From an uncultured Pseudomonadota bacterium (GTDB taxonomy: Bacteria; Pseudomonadota; Gammaproteobacteria; Steroidobacterales; Steroidobacteraceae): 64,000 bases of DNA. The stretch lies in the NCBI GenBank assembly GCA_903828595.1, contig CAIKMS010000016.1:186001-250000 (forward strand). Reading direction: 5' to 3'. The notes beneath the pieces were generated by a model that saw only the letters and a list, made by a program, of their open reading frames with translations, was not told where the DNA came from and did not search any database. The position numbers were made by a program, and so were the translations under genes. Below are positions 17,716-26,977 of the stretch, piece by piece; position 1 is the first letter of the stretch, and each line of letters opens with the position of its first letter.

Positions 17716-18075
17716 TTAGGCAGCCTTAGTTGTCTTGGCTGAGATCTCAGCGCTGGTCTTGTCAAACCACTGAGCGTAGTCGGACTGCGATTCGCCGGCC
17801 AGCTTCAGGAAATCCTGTGAGCGCTGGGTCTGCTTCTCAACAAACTGGTGGGTCAGTTCGGTCGACTTCTGGACCAGTGCAGGCACATCTTTGATCGATG
17901 AGCCGAGGTGCAGTTGTGCCAGGCCGAGATTTAAAAAATCGCCCATCAGTTCATAGTTGAGGCGGACAATCTTCTCAGCGGCGCGCACTGAGATCTCGTT
18001 GAAACGAACCGCGGGAGCGAGCGCCTTGTGCGTCGCTTCGATAAAAGCATTGATTTCTGGGCTTGCGTTCGCCAT
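17716..18075 (-). CDS. Phasin family protein
   Basis: A 119-residue, almost entirely helical protein matching the phasin family (INAFIEATHKALAPAVRFNEISVRAAEKIV, then an amphipathic tail and an Ala/Lys-rich C terminus). Phasins coat polyhydroxyalkanoate granules and control their size and number. The ATG at 18075 is chosen because AAGGAG sits 6 nt upstream; an earlier ATG directly abuts the Shine-Dalgarno. It is divergent from phaE-phaC across a 245-bp AT-rich region that holds a promoter and a palindrome, which supports co-regulation of the locus. Confidence 0.88.
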   Translation of the reverse strand: MANASPEINAFIEATHKALAPAVRFNEISVRAAEKIVRLNYELMGDFLNLGLAQLHLGSSIKDVPALVQKSTELTHQFVEKQTQRSQDFLKLAGESQSDYAQWFDKTSAEISAKTTKAA

Positions 18076-18130
18076 GGTCATCTCCTTGAATACGGTAGGA
18101 CTGAAAGCATCGTGATCTATGTTGCGTTGC

Positions 18131-18161
18131 ACTATATAGCTGAAGTTATTGCAGTGCAATA
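18131..18161 (-). promoter_or_regulatory. Phasin promoter with palindromic operator over the -35 box
   Basis: Reading leftward, TTGCAC (complement of 18154-18159) and TATAGT (complement of 18131-18136) are spaced by exactly 17 bp, a good sigma-70 promoter about 55 nt upstream of the phasin start. A perfect 15-bp palindrome, TATTGCAGTGCAATA (18147-18161), covers the -35 box. PhaR-type repressors of phasin genes are known to bind TGCA-containing sites, so this is a plausible PHA-responsive operator; that assignment is inference. Confidence 0.6.
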
Positions 18162-18320
18162 TATTTTTTGGCAGCAAACGACGCAGGGTCGCCCAAGCTT
18201 TTGCTTTATTATATTATTAATAACTAAAACAATGACTTATAAATCAGCTTATATCCTGCGATCCGGCCAATCATGGCGGCGGTCGCCCGCTGCTACGCCG
18301 TTTATTGGAGGGAGCTGCGC

Positions 18321-19037
18321 GTGACTGAGCCGAACGCCTCCCCTGGCACGTCCTCCTGGCAAGACTTCTGGGCGCAGCTCGCCGATCTCTGGGCTCAGGC
18401 TCAGGTTGAGATCCAGCACGCTAGCGGCGCGCAGGCAGCGGATATTTATGCCAAGGCAGCCCAAGAGGCGCTGAGTTTGCTGTTACGCATCCCATCGGCC
18501 GATCCAGCCACGGATGCGGGCGGGATTTGGTTGAAATGGCTGGGCCCAGCGCCTGCAGCTGAATTGGCCGAGCCAGTGATGCGAGTGTGGCTAGCCGTCC
18601 TAGCTTTGCAAGGGCCGTTATCTGAATTTGTCACCACCGAGCGAGAGGTGCTGTTGGCGGGTTATACGGTGTTTGGCCAACGAGCAGCCGCGTTGGCGCC
18701 CGGTGAGATGAGTCCCCGACGGTTATTGGATGTGTGGATCGCCGCTTTAGATGAGGTTCACGCCAGCGCTCAGCTAACACAGGCCTATGTACTTCGGCAT
18801 ACCGCCTTGATTCACGCATTGGCTGATGTCTCCGATGCGCTAGCGGAGTGTTGGCAGCTGATAGTTCGCCGCCTGAATTTAGCCACAAGGGACGCTGTTG
18901 AACGGTTAGAGATGCGAATTCTGGCTCTAGAGCAGCAACTGTCCGTAGCAAAAGACGCTGATGTGAGACCGGGCGACCTGTCGCCCATTCGGGTCGCCAA
19001 AAAAATCACCAGTGCACCGCGACCAGGCGCCGCGTAA
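18321..19037 (+). CDS. phaE: Class III PHA synthase subunit PhaE
   Basis: A 238-residue protein immediately upstream of phaC and codirectional with it. It opens with SWQDFWAQLADLWAQAQ, the tryptophan-rich start common to PhaE, and ends with a helical RLEMRILALEQQL coiled segment, the part by which PhaE contacts PhaC. GTG at 18321 is chosen because a GGAGGGAG ribosome-binding site precedes it. PhaE is required for activity of class III synthases found in Chromatiales and cyanobacteria. It is shorter than the ~350-residue Allochromatium PhaE, and the identification leans partly on gene order. Confidence 0.82.
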   Translation: MTEPNASPGTSSWQDFWAQLADLWAQAQVEIQHASGAQAADIYAKAAQEALSLLLRIPSADPATDAGGIWLKWLGPAPAAELAEPVMRVWLAVLALQGPLSEFVTTEREVLLAGYTVFGQRAAALAPGEMSPRRLLDVWIAALDEVHASAQLTQAYVLRHTALIHALADVSDALAECWQLIVRRLNLATRDAVERLEMRILALEQQLSVAKDADVRPGDLSPIRVAKKITSAPRPGAA

Positions 19038-19063
19038 CGCAAAGTGCATTCATCCTGATAGCC

Positions 19064-20053
19064 ATGGATACGCCATCTTTTACTGCTAACGGCCTTGGGC
19101 GTGACACTCAAGTGACACATCGCCAATCCCTCTGGGTGCGTGGCAGTGCCGTTCTTTGGTGCTATCGAGCTTTGGGGCACCAGCGTGAGTTGCCAATCTT
19201 TATTGTGTACTCGTTCGTCAATAGACCTAGCCTCCTCGACATTTCACCGCAGCGCTCACTCATTCGGGCTTTGATCGAACAGGGGCGTGATGTCTATCTT
19301 CTAGACTGGGGCGTGCCTACACAGCATGACAGCCAGCGTCATCTCGCCGAGTATGTTGTGGGTTATTTAGATGACGCGATCAGTGCAGCACTGGCCGACG
19401 CCGGCCTAAAGAGGATTGACCTTCTCGGCGTATGCCAGGGTGGTACGCTAGTTTTGTGTTATGCGGCACTGCACCCAAGGCGGATTCGTCGCCTGGTGCT
19501 CATGGTCACGCCGGTCGATTTCGCAACGGACTCTGACCGACTGGCCCGCTATGCCGTGGCAATGGACCTGTCCAAAATGCGAGCCGGGGGCGGCAACGTG
19601 TCGGGTCGCTGGCTTAAGCTGGGCTTTCAGGCCTTAAAGCCGTTTGGCAGCCGTTTGAATGGTTTGCTGGCAATGCAAGATGCCAGGAACGATGACTCCT
19701 TATTGGAGCATCATCGGTGTACGGCTCGATGGGTGGCAGATAGCCCTGATCAGCCTGGACTTGCTTTCGAAGAGTTCATCACGCTGTTTTATAAAGAGAA
19801 CCGTTTAGCTGCAGGCTCTCTGGTCATGGATGGACGGGCGGTGGATTTGGCGCAATTACGCATGCCTGTACTCAACATCTATGCACTGCAGGATCACTTG
19901 ATACCGATTGAGTCCTCCATGGCCCTTGGCTCCCTTGTCTCCTCGCACCTATATCAAAGCATGGAGGTGAACACCGGTCATATGGGGGTTTTTACTGCTC
20001 GCCAGGCTCACCTTACCGTGCCGGCACGCATTCAACTGTTCTTAAGTTCCTGA
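19064..20053 (+). CDS. phaC: Class III poly(3-hydroxyalkanoate) synthase subunit PhaC
   Basis: A 329-residue alpha/beta-hydrolase-fold polymerase. The lipase-like box is GVCQGG with nucleophile Cys124; Asp277 (LQDHLIP) and His306 (NTGHMG) complete the triad, and VYLLDWGVP is the conserved segment before the box. It polymerises 3-hydroxyacyl-CoA to PHA on the granule surface. Length is close to class III enzymes (~355) and far below class I (~590). It lies 26 nt after phaE. No phaA or phaB is in the window, so monomer supply is encoded elsewhere. Confidence 0.92.
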   Translation: MDTPSFTANGLGRDTQVTHRQSLWVRGSAVLWCYRALGHQRELPIFIVYSFVNRPSLLDISPQRSLIRALIEQGRDVYLLDWGVPTQHDSQRHLAEYVVGYLDDAISAALADAGLKRIDLLGVCQGGTLVLCYAALHPRRIRRLVLMVTPVDFATDSDRLARYAVAMDLSKMRAGGGNVSGRWLKLGFQALKPFGSRLNGLLAMQDARNDDSLLEHHRCTARWVADSPDQPGLAFEEFITLFYKENRLAAGSLVMDGRAVDLAQLRMPVLNIYALQDHLIPIESSMALGSLVSSHLYQSMEVNTGHMGVFTARQAHLTVPARIQLFLSS

Positions 20054-20295
20054 TCACGATGGGTGCCGATGGCTGGCAAGGGTCGGGGTTAAGCTGACTT
20101 ATACCTCTACGCAAATGCGCAAACGCTCAGGTTGGGTGTGGTGTATAGGTGGTTTCACCACTACGGTGAGTGCACCGTCAGGATGATCATTCTGGTAGCC
20201 TTAAACGATGGGGGTCTAACCCCGGTAACGCTTTAATCAGTGGGATACATCGCGAGTCCTTTCGGCTCGTGAATCTGAGTCAAACAGGAGTCAGT

Positions 20296-21882
20296 ATGCG
20301 AATTCAGCGACCGTTAGGATTCGTTGCCTTGTTATTAGCAGCGAGTCTGTTGGCGGGTTGTGGGGGATCGAATTCCACCACCGCCGCCAAGGCGACGAGT
20401 ACCGCGCCAGGTACTCTTATTTCAACGCCCCCTTTTCGAATTGCTTCATTGTCGGCTGCTGATCTGGCCGCTGAGTTAGGGGGTTCCGTCAGTGGCGCAC
20501 AGTTATTGCAGATCAGCGGTACGCCCACTTGTGGGGTGGACTTTTACTATCTGCAATACTGGACGCAGGGTGGAGCGGGCGAAAGCGCAACGGCCAGCGG
20601 TGCGTTGATGGTGCCGACTGGTGGCGCAGGTTGCACCGGTGCACGTCCCATCGTGCTCTACGGGCATGGCACGGCTGCGCAAAAAAGCTACAACATCGCC
20701 AACATCGCTGACCCGACGAATCCAGCCTACGGTGAGAGTGTCTTATTGGCAGCAATGTATGCCGCGCAGGGCTTCATCGTTGTTGCACCTAATTACGCCG
20801 GCTACGATACGTCGACTTTGGGTTATCACCCTTTCCTCAATGCCAAGCAGCAGTCTGCCGAGATGATGGACATTTTGTCGGCAGCACGGGTAGCACTGCC
20901 GAAAACGTTTGCGGCTTCCACCACGGACAGTGGAAAGGTCTTGGTGACCGGCTATTCGGAGGGTGGTCACGTTGCCATGGCAACGGTGCGGGCCATGGAA
21001 GCAGCAGGCCAGTCAGTCACTGCCTCGGCGCCGATGTCAGGTCCGTATGCGCTTGAGGCCTTTGGCGACGCGATTTTTGCGGGTAATGTAAACGTCGGTT
21101 CGGTGGAGTTTGCACCACTGTTAACCACGAGCTATCAAAAAGCCTACGGCAACCTGTACGCGGCAACCTCTGATATCTACACCTCAACCTATGCCCCGGG
21201 TATTGAGTCACTGTTTCCAGGTAACTATTCGTTAGCGGCTGCGGTTCAGGGGGGCTTGCTTCCGCAAACAGCGCTATTTAACAGCACCACCCCATCGCTC
21301 TCGGATCTGGCCAGTGCCGGAGTTCCGGGGAATCTAGCCGGCGAGTTGGCCGCTGTGATGGCTGTGCCGTCCAATCCGCTTTTTGCATTGGGCTTTGGGC
21401 CGTCACCCTTGTTGAACAACGCGTATCGCATCAGCTATGTGCTGGATGCTGCAAGCAATCCGGACGGAGCAGTGGCTGGAAGTTCTGCGGCAGGACTGGC
21501 TGCAGCGCCGCCGTCGCTGAACAACCTGCGCAAAGCGCTGTATAACAACGACCTGCGTGGGGGCGCATGGGCACCAACGGCACCCATGTTCCTGTGTGGT
21601 GGCGCTCAGGACCCAACGGTCTTTTTCAAAAATACGCAGATCATGGCGCAGTACTGGGCTGGCTTTAGCTTGCCGCCTGGCTTAGTAACTGCGTACAGCG
21701 TAGATCCCTACCCAAGTACGACCGGTTCAGATCCTCTGCAGGTGGGTTTCCTGCAGGCCGAGGCGGCCTTGGTAGCTGCCGGTGGCGAGACGGCATTCCT
21801 TGAAAATTATCATGGCGGCTTGGTGCCCCCATTTTGTGCCGCCGCGGCGCGTAACTTCTTTGTTCACGTCCTAGGAGGCTGA
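20296..21882 (+). CDS. Lipase-like alpha/beta hydrolase lipoprotein
   Basis: A 528-residue exported protein with a lipoprotein signal (LLLAASLLAGCGGSN). The hydrolase fold is seen in PIVLYGHGTAA and GFIVVAPNYAGYD, with the nucleophile Ser in GYSEGG. A C-terminal region (MFLCGGAQDP, ENYHGG) offers the Asp and His. It resembles secretory lipase / cutinase-like bacterial lipoproteins. CAGGAG precedes the ATG at 20296. It is followed 2 nt later by an OmpW-like porin, so the pair is co-transcribed and may release and import a hydrophobic substrate at the outer membrane (inference). Confidence 0.82.
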   Translation: MRIQRPLGFVALLLAASLLAGCGGSNSTTAAKATSTAPGTLISTPPFRIASLSAADLAAELGGSVSGAQLLQISGTPTCGVDFYYLQYWTQGGAGESATASGALMVPTGGAGCTGARPIVLYGHGTAAQKSYNIANIADPTNPAYGESVLLAAMYAAQGFIVVAPNYAGYDTSTLGYHPFLNAKQQSAEMMDILSAARVALPKTFAASTTDSGKVLVTGYSEGGHVAMATVRAMEAAGQSVTASAPMSGPYALEAFGDAIFAGNVNVGSVEFAPLLTTSYQKAYGNLYAATSDIYTSTYAPGIESLFPGNYSLAAAVQGGLLPQTALFNSTTPSLSDLASAGVPGNLAGELAAVMAVPSNPLFALGFGPSPLLNNAYRISYVLDAASNPDGAVAGSSAAGLAAAPPSLNNLRKALYNNDLRGGAWAPTAPMFLCGGAQDPTVFFKNTQIMAQYWAGFSLPPGLVTAYSVDPYPSTTGSDPLQVGFLQAEAALVAAGGETAFLENYHGGLVPPFCAAAARNFFVHVLGG

Positions 21883-21884
21883 GC

Positions 21885-22580
21885 ATGAATACTTCACTTA
21901 CGATGAAAGTACTGTCCGGTGCGTTATTAGCGTTAGCCACTTGTGTAACCCACGCTGATGCTGTTCCAAACAACAGCATTTACGCTGGCGCGTACTTCTT
22001 GAGCTTCAAACCTACATCTCCAGGTTTACAGGGTCCGTTTACGGTTCCTGGGCTGAATGCGTCGGTGGATAATGTCACGACCACTTATCTGGCCTATATC
22101 CGCCGTTTGTCACCCAATTTTGATTTGGAGCTTGCCGCAGGTATCCCTCCGACAACAACGGTCGTGGGTCAAGGGCCTGCAAGCGTCGGTTCGGTGCCCT
22201 ATAACGGCCAGAAACTGATCACTGCTAAATGGCTGTCTCCAACTTTGCTGTTGAACTACAAGTTTTTCAGTGAGGACACAGCGTTGAGGCCGTATGTGGG
22301 CATTGGAATCAACCACACGATCTTCTACGACCGCACGGTCACCGCAGCAGGGCAAGCTGTTACCGGTGGGCCAACCTCAGTCTCGCTGTCGCCGTCCACC
22401 GGCGGTGCTGCGGTTGTGGGACTTAGCTATCGCCTGCAAGACCGTTGGTTTGCCCATGCTTCGTACTCGGTATCTAACATCCATACCAGTGCTGTGGCTG
22501 ATACCGCTGGGATTGTTCGCACAACCCATTTGGATTTTGGCCCGCGCTCTGTGGTGCTAGCGGTCGGCTACACCTTTTAG
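21885..22580 (+). CDS. OmpW family outer membrane protein
   Basis: A 231-residue protein with a signal peptide (LSGALLALATCVTHADA) and alternating beta-strands ending in VVLAVGYTF, with the C-terminal Phe needed for Bam recognition. NSIYAGAYFLSF, YLAYIRRLSPNFDLELAAGIP, LLNYKF and RPYVGIGINHTIFYD match OmpW, an eight-stranded barrel with a hydrophobic channel. AGGAGG precedes its ATG. A GC-rich hairpin lies just downstream. Confidence 0.88.
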   Translation: MNTSLTMKVLSGALLALATCVTHADAVPNNSIYAGAYFLSFKPTSPGLQGPFTVPGLNASVDNVTTTYLAYIRRLSPNFDLELAAGIPPTTTVVGQGPASVGSVPYNGQKLITAKWLSPTLLLNYKFFSEDTALRPYVGIGINHTIFYDRTVTAAGQAVTGGPTSVSLSPSTGGAAVVGLSYRLQDRWFAHASYSVSNIHTSAVADTAGIVRTTHLDFGPRSVVLAVGYTF

Positions 22581-22594
22581 GTCAATAAACGGAG

Positions 22595-22627
22595 GCTGCC
22601 CCGGGTCAGGACTGGCTCCGGGGCAGC
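22595..22627 (+). terminator. GC-rich hairpin after the OmpW gene
   Basis: GCTGCCCCGG (22595-22604) pairs with 22618-22627 around a 13-nt loop, 14 nt after the OmpW stop. There is no immediate T run, so its efficiency as an intrinsic terminator is uncertain. Confidence 0.55.
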
Positions 22628-22775
22628 AACGACTTTGTTGCTGTGATCTTGCTTTTGACAGACAGAGCCCGTATTCACGGTCTGTCCAACTCGCTGTCAA
22701 TGCCCTAAATTCGACACTAATATGTTACTTAACAAGAAGTTAAGGACCTTGCTGCGCTCGAAGCTCGCAGGGGGC

Positions 22776-22784
22776 TGGTATAGT
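22776..22784 (+). promoter_or_regulatory. Extended -10 promoter for the M32/ttcA run
   Basis: TGGTATAGT is a TGn-extended -10 element 53 nt upstream of the carboxypeptidase ATG. No matching -35 box is at 16-18 bp, as is usual for extended -10 promoters. It is the only promoter-like sequence I see ahead of the rightward gene run from 22838. Confidence 0.45.
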
Positions 22785-22837
22785 GTCGTGCGTTTAAATG
22801 ATTTTTGACCCCGCCCAACAACTTGGGCAAAGCAGCT

Positions 22838-24349
22838 ATGGCCGCCTCAACTTACGAACAGCTCGAGCAAGAATTTCACCGTCTTCATGTTTTGCGAGGT
22901 GCGGCATCACTGCTGCGCTGGGATCAGGCGGTGATGATGCCGCGGGGTAGTATTGGCGTTCGTGGCGAACAGTTAGCTGCATTGGAAAAAGAATGCCATG
23001 CAATTCTCAGTACGCCGCGCGTCTCGCGGCTAATTGACCGTGCTCAAGCGAATGCTCAGAGCCTAGAAGATTGGCAGTTGGCCAACCTCAACGAAATGCG
23101 TCGGCAACGCGATCACGCCATCGCAACCCCGGGTAGTCTTGTCGCGAGGCTTGCTAACGCCAGTGCGCTGGCTGAGGCCGCGTGCGTTGAGGCTCGTCGT
23201 TCCAATCGCTTCGCGGATTTGTGTCCTCACCTCGAAGAGGTGGTAGGGCTGGTGCGTGAGAAAGCCTATCTGCTGGGTCAGCATCTATCGCTGGATCCTT
23301 ATGACGCGCTGTTAGATGAATTCAGTCCGGGTTTGACGACCAAAGAAATCGATAGTCTTTTTAAGGTCCTAGGCCTTCGCCTGCCGTCTTTGATCCGCGA
23401 GGCCATTGAGTTGCAAGGGCCCGAGCCCTTGCCGCTACTGCCTGACGGCGAAACCGTGTCGGTAGCTCAGCAGCGGGCTTTAGCCATGGAGATCATGCAA
23501 GCCATGGGATTCTCATTCGAACGGGGACGTTTGGATGAATCAAATCAACCTCTCACCGAGGGTGATCCCGGAGATCTGCGGGTCACCTGTCGATTCAACC
23601 TCGCGCATCCGCTGCGTAGCGTCTATGACGCGTTACATGAAACGGGTCACGCTATGTACGACTTGGGGTTGCCTCCGGAGTGGGCTGCCCAGCCCGTGGG
23701 GCGCAACCGAGGCTTGGTTTTAGAGGAAAGTCAGTCGCTAATTTTATCAACGCTAATTGGTCACGGCCGGCCGTTTATTGATTATCTAAAGCCTTTGCTA
23801 GACAAGCACTACGGCGTGTCAGGTCCAGCCTGGGAGGTCAATAACATTTATCGCCATCTGACACAGGTGCAACGCGGTCTGATTCGCGTCGACGCCGATG
23901 AGCTAACTCAGCATGTGCATCTGGCTATTCGGTACGAATTAGAAAAAGACCTGCTAAGCGGTGATTTAAAAGTAAGGGATTTGCCTCAAGCTTGGAATGA
24001 AGCTATGCAGGATCGGCTGGGCGTGACACCCGCCAATGATGTGGAGGGCTGCATGCAGGACATGCATTGGCCGGCTGGTGATTTTGGTTTTTTCCCAGCC
24101 TACGGCGTTGGCTCACTGACGGCGATGCAGTTGTGGGAGACCTTAAGAACCGAACGTGATTCGGTCGATGAAGAAATCGCCGCCGGGGATTTTTCGGGTG
24201 TTGTGAGTTGGTTGCGTGACAATGTGCATGGCTTGGCGGCCAGCCTTTCTGTGCCTGAGTTAATCATTAAGGCTACCGATAAGCCGTTGTCGGCAGCGCC
24301 CGCCTTACGTTACCTCGATGCCAAGTATCTAGAGAGTTTTGAGGGCTGA
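22838..24349 (+). CDS. M32 (Taq-type) metallocarboxypeptidase
   Basis: A 503-residue cytoplasmic zinc carboxypeptidase. The HExxH motif is HETGHAMYD (around residue 267), followed by the M32 landmarks [12 protein letters not shown] (third ligand Glu region), [12 protein letters not shown] and [10 protein letters not shown]. It removes C-terminal residues from peptides with broad specificity. I start at the ATG at 22838; an upstream TTG in frame (22805) adds 11 residues without support. Its stop overlaps the ttcA start by one base (TGATG), so translation is coupled. Confidence 0.92.
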   Translation: MAASTYEQLEQEFHRLHVLRGAASLLRWDQAVMMPRGSIGVRGEQLAALEKECHAILSTPRVSRLIDRAQANAQSLEDWQLANLNEMRRQRDHAIATPGSLVARLANASALAEAACVEARRSNRFADLCPHLEEVVGLVREKAYLLGQHLSLDPYDALLDEFSPGLTTKEIDSLFKVLGLRLPSLIREAIELQGPEPLPLLPDGETVSVAQQRALAMEIMQAMGFSFERGRLDESNQPLTEGDPGDLRVTCRFNLAHPLRSVYDALHETGHAMYDLGLPPEWAAQPVGRNRGLVLEESQSLILSTLIGHGRPFIDYLKPLLDKHYGVSGPAWEVNNIYRHLTQVQRGLIRVDADELTQHVHLAIRYELEKDLLSGDLKVRDLPQAWNEAMQDRLGVTPANDVEGCMQDMHWPAGDFGFFPAYGVGSLTAMQLWETLRTERDSVDEEIAAGDFSGVVSWLRDNVHGLAASLSVPELIIKATDKPLSAAPALRYLDAKYLESFEG

Positions 24350-25347
24350 TGGACGTCTTAACCTCAGTAACTATTCCCCAAGCTGCAACGGCTCGGCCAT
24401 CTAAGACCTTCAAGCGGTTGCAGGCCGAGTTGCGCGGACTTGTCGGCAAGGCGATTGACGATTACGGCATGATTCAAGATGGCGATCGAATCATGGTTTG
24501 TTTATCGGGCGGTAAAGATTCTTACACCATGTTGGATTTGCTGTTGTCTTTGCAGCGGTCTGCGCCGGTACGTTTTGAGTTGATTGCCGTCAATCTTGAT
24601 CAGAAACAGCCGGGCTTTCCGGCAGAGGTTCTACCCAATTATCTAACGGCATTGGGTGTTCCTTTCGATATCGTTACTCAAGATACTTACAGCATTGTCA
24701 AAAGAGTGATCCCCGAAGGGAAAACGATGTGCAGTCTGTGCTCGCGGCTGCGGCGTGGCGCACTCTACACTCACGCCAGTCGACTGGGTGTGACCAAGAT
24801 TGCTTTGGGTCATCATCGTGATGACATCATTGAGACTTTGATGTTGAACCTGTTTCATAGTGGCCGCTTAAAAGCGATGCCGCCAAAGTTACTGTCAGAT
24901 GATGGCCGCCATATTGTTATACGTCCGTTGGCCTATGTCCCGGAGCGAATGATTATTCGGTACGCCCGCGCTAGGAAGTTTCCGATTATTCCCTGCACGT
25001 TATGTGGCTCACAGGCGAATTTGCAGCGAGTCGTCGTGGGGCGCTTGCTTGAGGAGTGGGAGCGTGATCACCCCGGGCGTATAGAGTCTCTGTTTAGTGC
25101 GATCACCCAGGTATCAGCGAGTCAGTTGGCAGATCCTAAGTTATTTGATTTTCGTGGCTTAGAGGAAAAGCGCGCTCGTGCGGATCACGAAAACCGTGGG
25201 CTGCCTCTGGCAGATACAGAATTAGAGCCACGCGATATGGCGTGGGGTTTTGCGCCGGCCGCAGCGGTTGTTGCAAAAGATGATTGGTCTGAGGAGGCAG
25301 ATGCTTCAGAGCTTGAGGGCCCGGTTGACCCGGTTGACCTCGAATGA
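24349..25347 (+). CDS. ttcA: tRNA 2-thiocytidine biosynthesis protein TtcA
   Basis: A 332-residue PP-loop ATPase with [13 protein letters not shown] (ATP-binding), [10 protein letters not shown] (CxxC holding the Fe-S cluster) and [10 protein letters not shown], followed by CTLCGSQ, all diagnostic of TtcA. It thiolates C32 of tRNA. It is about 20 residues longer than E. coli TtcA owing to an acidic C-terminal tail ([16 protein letters not shown]). It is translationally coupled to both neighbours (1-nt and 4-nt overlaps). Confidence 0.93.
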   Translation: MDVLTSVTIPQAATARPSKTFKRLQAELRGLVGKAIDDYGMIQDGDRIMVCLSGGKDSYTMLDLLLSLQRSAPVRFELIAVNLDQKQPGFPAEVLPNYLTALGVPFDIVTQDTYSIVKRVIPEGKTMCSLCSRLRRGALYTHASRLGVTKIALGHHRDDIIETLMLNLFHSGRLKAMPPKLLSDDGRHIVIRPLAYVPERMIIRYARARKFPIIPCTLCGSQANLQRVVVGRLLEEWERDHPGRIESLFSAITQVSASQLADPKLFDFRGLEEKRARADHENRGLPLADTELEPRDMAWGFAPAAAVVAKDDWSEEADASELEGPVDPVDLE

Positions 25348-26888
25348 ATGTTGAGCTGCCGACCAACACCTACTGGGTGTTATCGGGGCAATTGCTGGCC
25401 GGTTCATATCCAACACTAGCGGCTGGCGCGTCGAATGGCCCGCCGATTCAGACGTTGAAGGCTGCAGGCATTGATTACTTCATCGATCTGACTCGACCCG
25501 GGGAGATGTTTCCGTACGATCAGCTCTTTCCCGACCCCTACGATTTGGCCGGGGCGGCACCGATTTACTATGCTAAGCGCCCAATTGCTGACCATGGTGT
25601 TCCTAATAATGCCGCTCAGATGATTGAAATTTTGGATGACATAGATGAGGCGCTTGCTGCTGGCCATCGTATTTATGTTCATTGTCGGGCTGGGGTTGGT
25701 AGGACGGGAATGGTTATCGGCTGTTATCTGGCGCGATGTTTAGGCAGTGGCGACAAGGCGCTGGAAACCCTGGGTGAGCGCTGGCAGTCCGGAACTCTGG
25801 CGACAGAATTTTCTCGAACTCCCGAAACGGATCCGCAGGTCGAGTATGTCCGGCAATGGCCTACAAAAGACCGACCGGGTACCAATCGGACTCGATCGTC
25901 ATCATTCGGCAAGTCTAGCCAGGCTACGTCGCCGGCCGTCGCCGCCAGCCTCGAAGATCGATACCGAGGTTTGTTATTTGGGCTGGCTTTGGGGGATGCT
26001 TTGGGCCAATCGACCCAGGGAATCGGGCAGGCAGAGTTTGGGCCCGTTCATGAACTCAGCGGTGGCGGTCCGTACCGTCTTGCTCCAGGCGTTTGGGCCG
26101 ATAAGGCCAGCCAGGCTTTAGTGGTTGCAGAGAGTCTGCTCGCCGCCGAGGGCTTCGATGCTGTGGATCAGTTGAATCGCTTGCGTCACTGGCAGCTGAC
26201 AGGATTTCCGTCGCCTACAGGGGCTTGTACTGGTATTTCTGCCGGAATGACCAAGGCACTGGCGCAGTGGCAATGGACCGGCAATCCTTTTTCCGGTTCG
26301 CATGACCCAGGACGCGCAGATCAAGAGCCGTTGGTACGTGCCGGTGTAGTCGCGGCCTTTGCGCTTGAGGATCCGCCTAAGGCGGTGTCGATCGCTGTCG
26401 ATGTCAGTCGCCTGACCCATCAGGCGCCGGTTGTGCTCGACTGCATGCGCTATTTCACGGTGCTGATGGTCGGCGCGTTACGAGGAGAACCAAAGTCGCA
26501 TTTGCTGGAATCCGGTTATACGCCTGCCCCCAATGCGTGGAATCAGGCGGCTCTTCGGCCTGAAGTGCGGGCCATAGTCTCCGGTGGCTGGGGAATTTCC
26601 GCGCCGCCTCTGCCATCAGGCCGAGCGCTGGATGGCCTGTCTATTGCGTTATGGGCTTTGGCTACAGGTCATACGTTCGCCGAAACGGTCCTTTTAGCCG
26701 TGAGTCTCGGCGGTGAATCTCAGGGCGCCGGCGCCTTGGCCGGTCAATTAGCGGGTGCGGTCTACGGTGCGCGCGCGATCCCTGAAAATTGGATGAGGCA
26801 GCTTGCCTTTAGCGACTTGCTGCAGGCAACGGCAGATCGTCTGAGAGCCTTCGCCCTGCGCGATGGCGGGTCGGCCGCGGCGCCGTAG
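25344..26888 (+). CDS. Fusion: dual-specificity phosphatase + degenerate ADP-ribosylglycohydrolase
   Basis: A 514-residue two-domain protein overlapping ttcA by 4 nt. Residues 1-170 are a cysteine phosphatase: catalytic loop [10 protein letters not shown] (Cys114, Arg120) and general acid Asp83 in PIADHGVP. A Ser/Thr-rich linker (about 172-204) leads to an ADP-ribosylglycohydrolase (DraG/ARH) domain starting [17 protein letters not shown]. The ARH domain keeps the first GD motif, but the metal motif usually TDDT reads ADKA (252-255) and the usual GGDTDT reads GGESQG (456-461). The phosphatase looks active. The ARH half probably cannot coordinate two Mg2+ ions and may only bind ADP-ribose or a related ligand. 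DNA reading confirms these codons. Confidence 0.85.
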   Translation: MNVELPTNTYWVLSGQLLAGSYPTLAAGASNGPPIQTLKAAGIDYFIDLTRPGEMFPYDQLFPDPYDLAGAAPIYYAKRPIADHGVPNNAAQMIEILDDIDEALAAGHRIYVHCRAGVGRTGMVIGCYLARCLGSGDKALETLGERWQSGTLATEFSRTPETDPQVEYVRQWPTKDRPGTNRTRSSSFGKSSQATSPAVAASLEDRYRGLLFGLALGDALGQSTQGIGQAEFGPVHELSGGGPYRLAPGVWADKASQALVVAESLLAAEGFDAVDQLNRLRHWQLTGFPSPTGACTGISAGMTKALAQWQWTGNPFSGSHDPGRADQEPLVRAGVVAAFALEDPPKAVSIAVDVSRLTHQAPVVLDCMRYFTVLMVGALRGEPKSHLLESGYTPAPNAWNQAALRPEVRAIVSGGWGISAPPLPSGRALDGLSIALWALATGHTFAETVLLAVSLGGESQGAGALAGQLAGAVYGARAIPENWMRQLAFSDLLQATADRLRAFALRDGGSAAAP

Positions 26889-26977
26889 GCGCTAGATCTT
26901 TCCGAGCTTGCCAATCCTCGGCTAAGCTCTCAGGTGTCCCGAGCTTAAATTTTTTTGCTAATCGCGAGATCCTGCTC

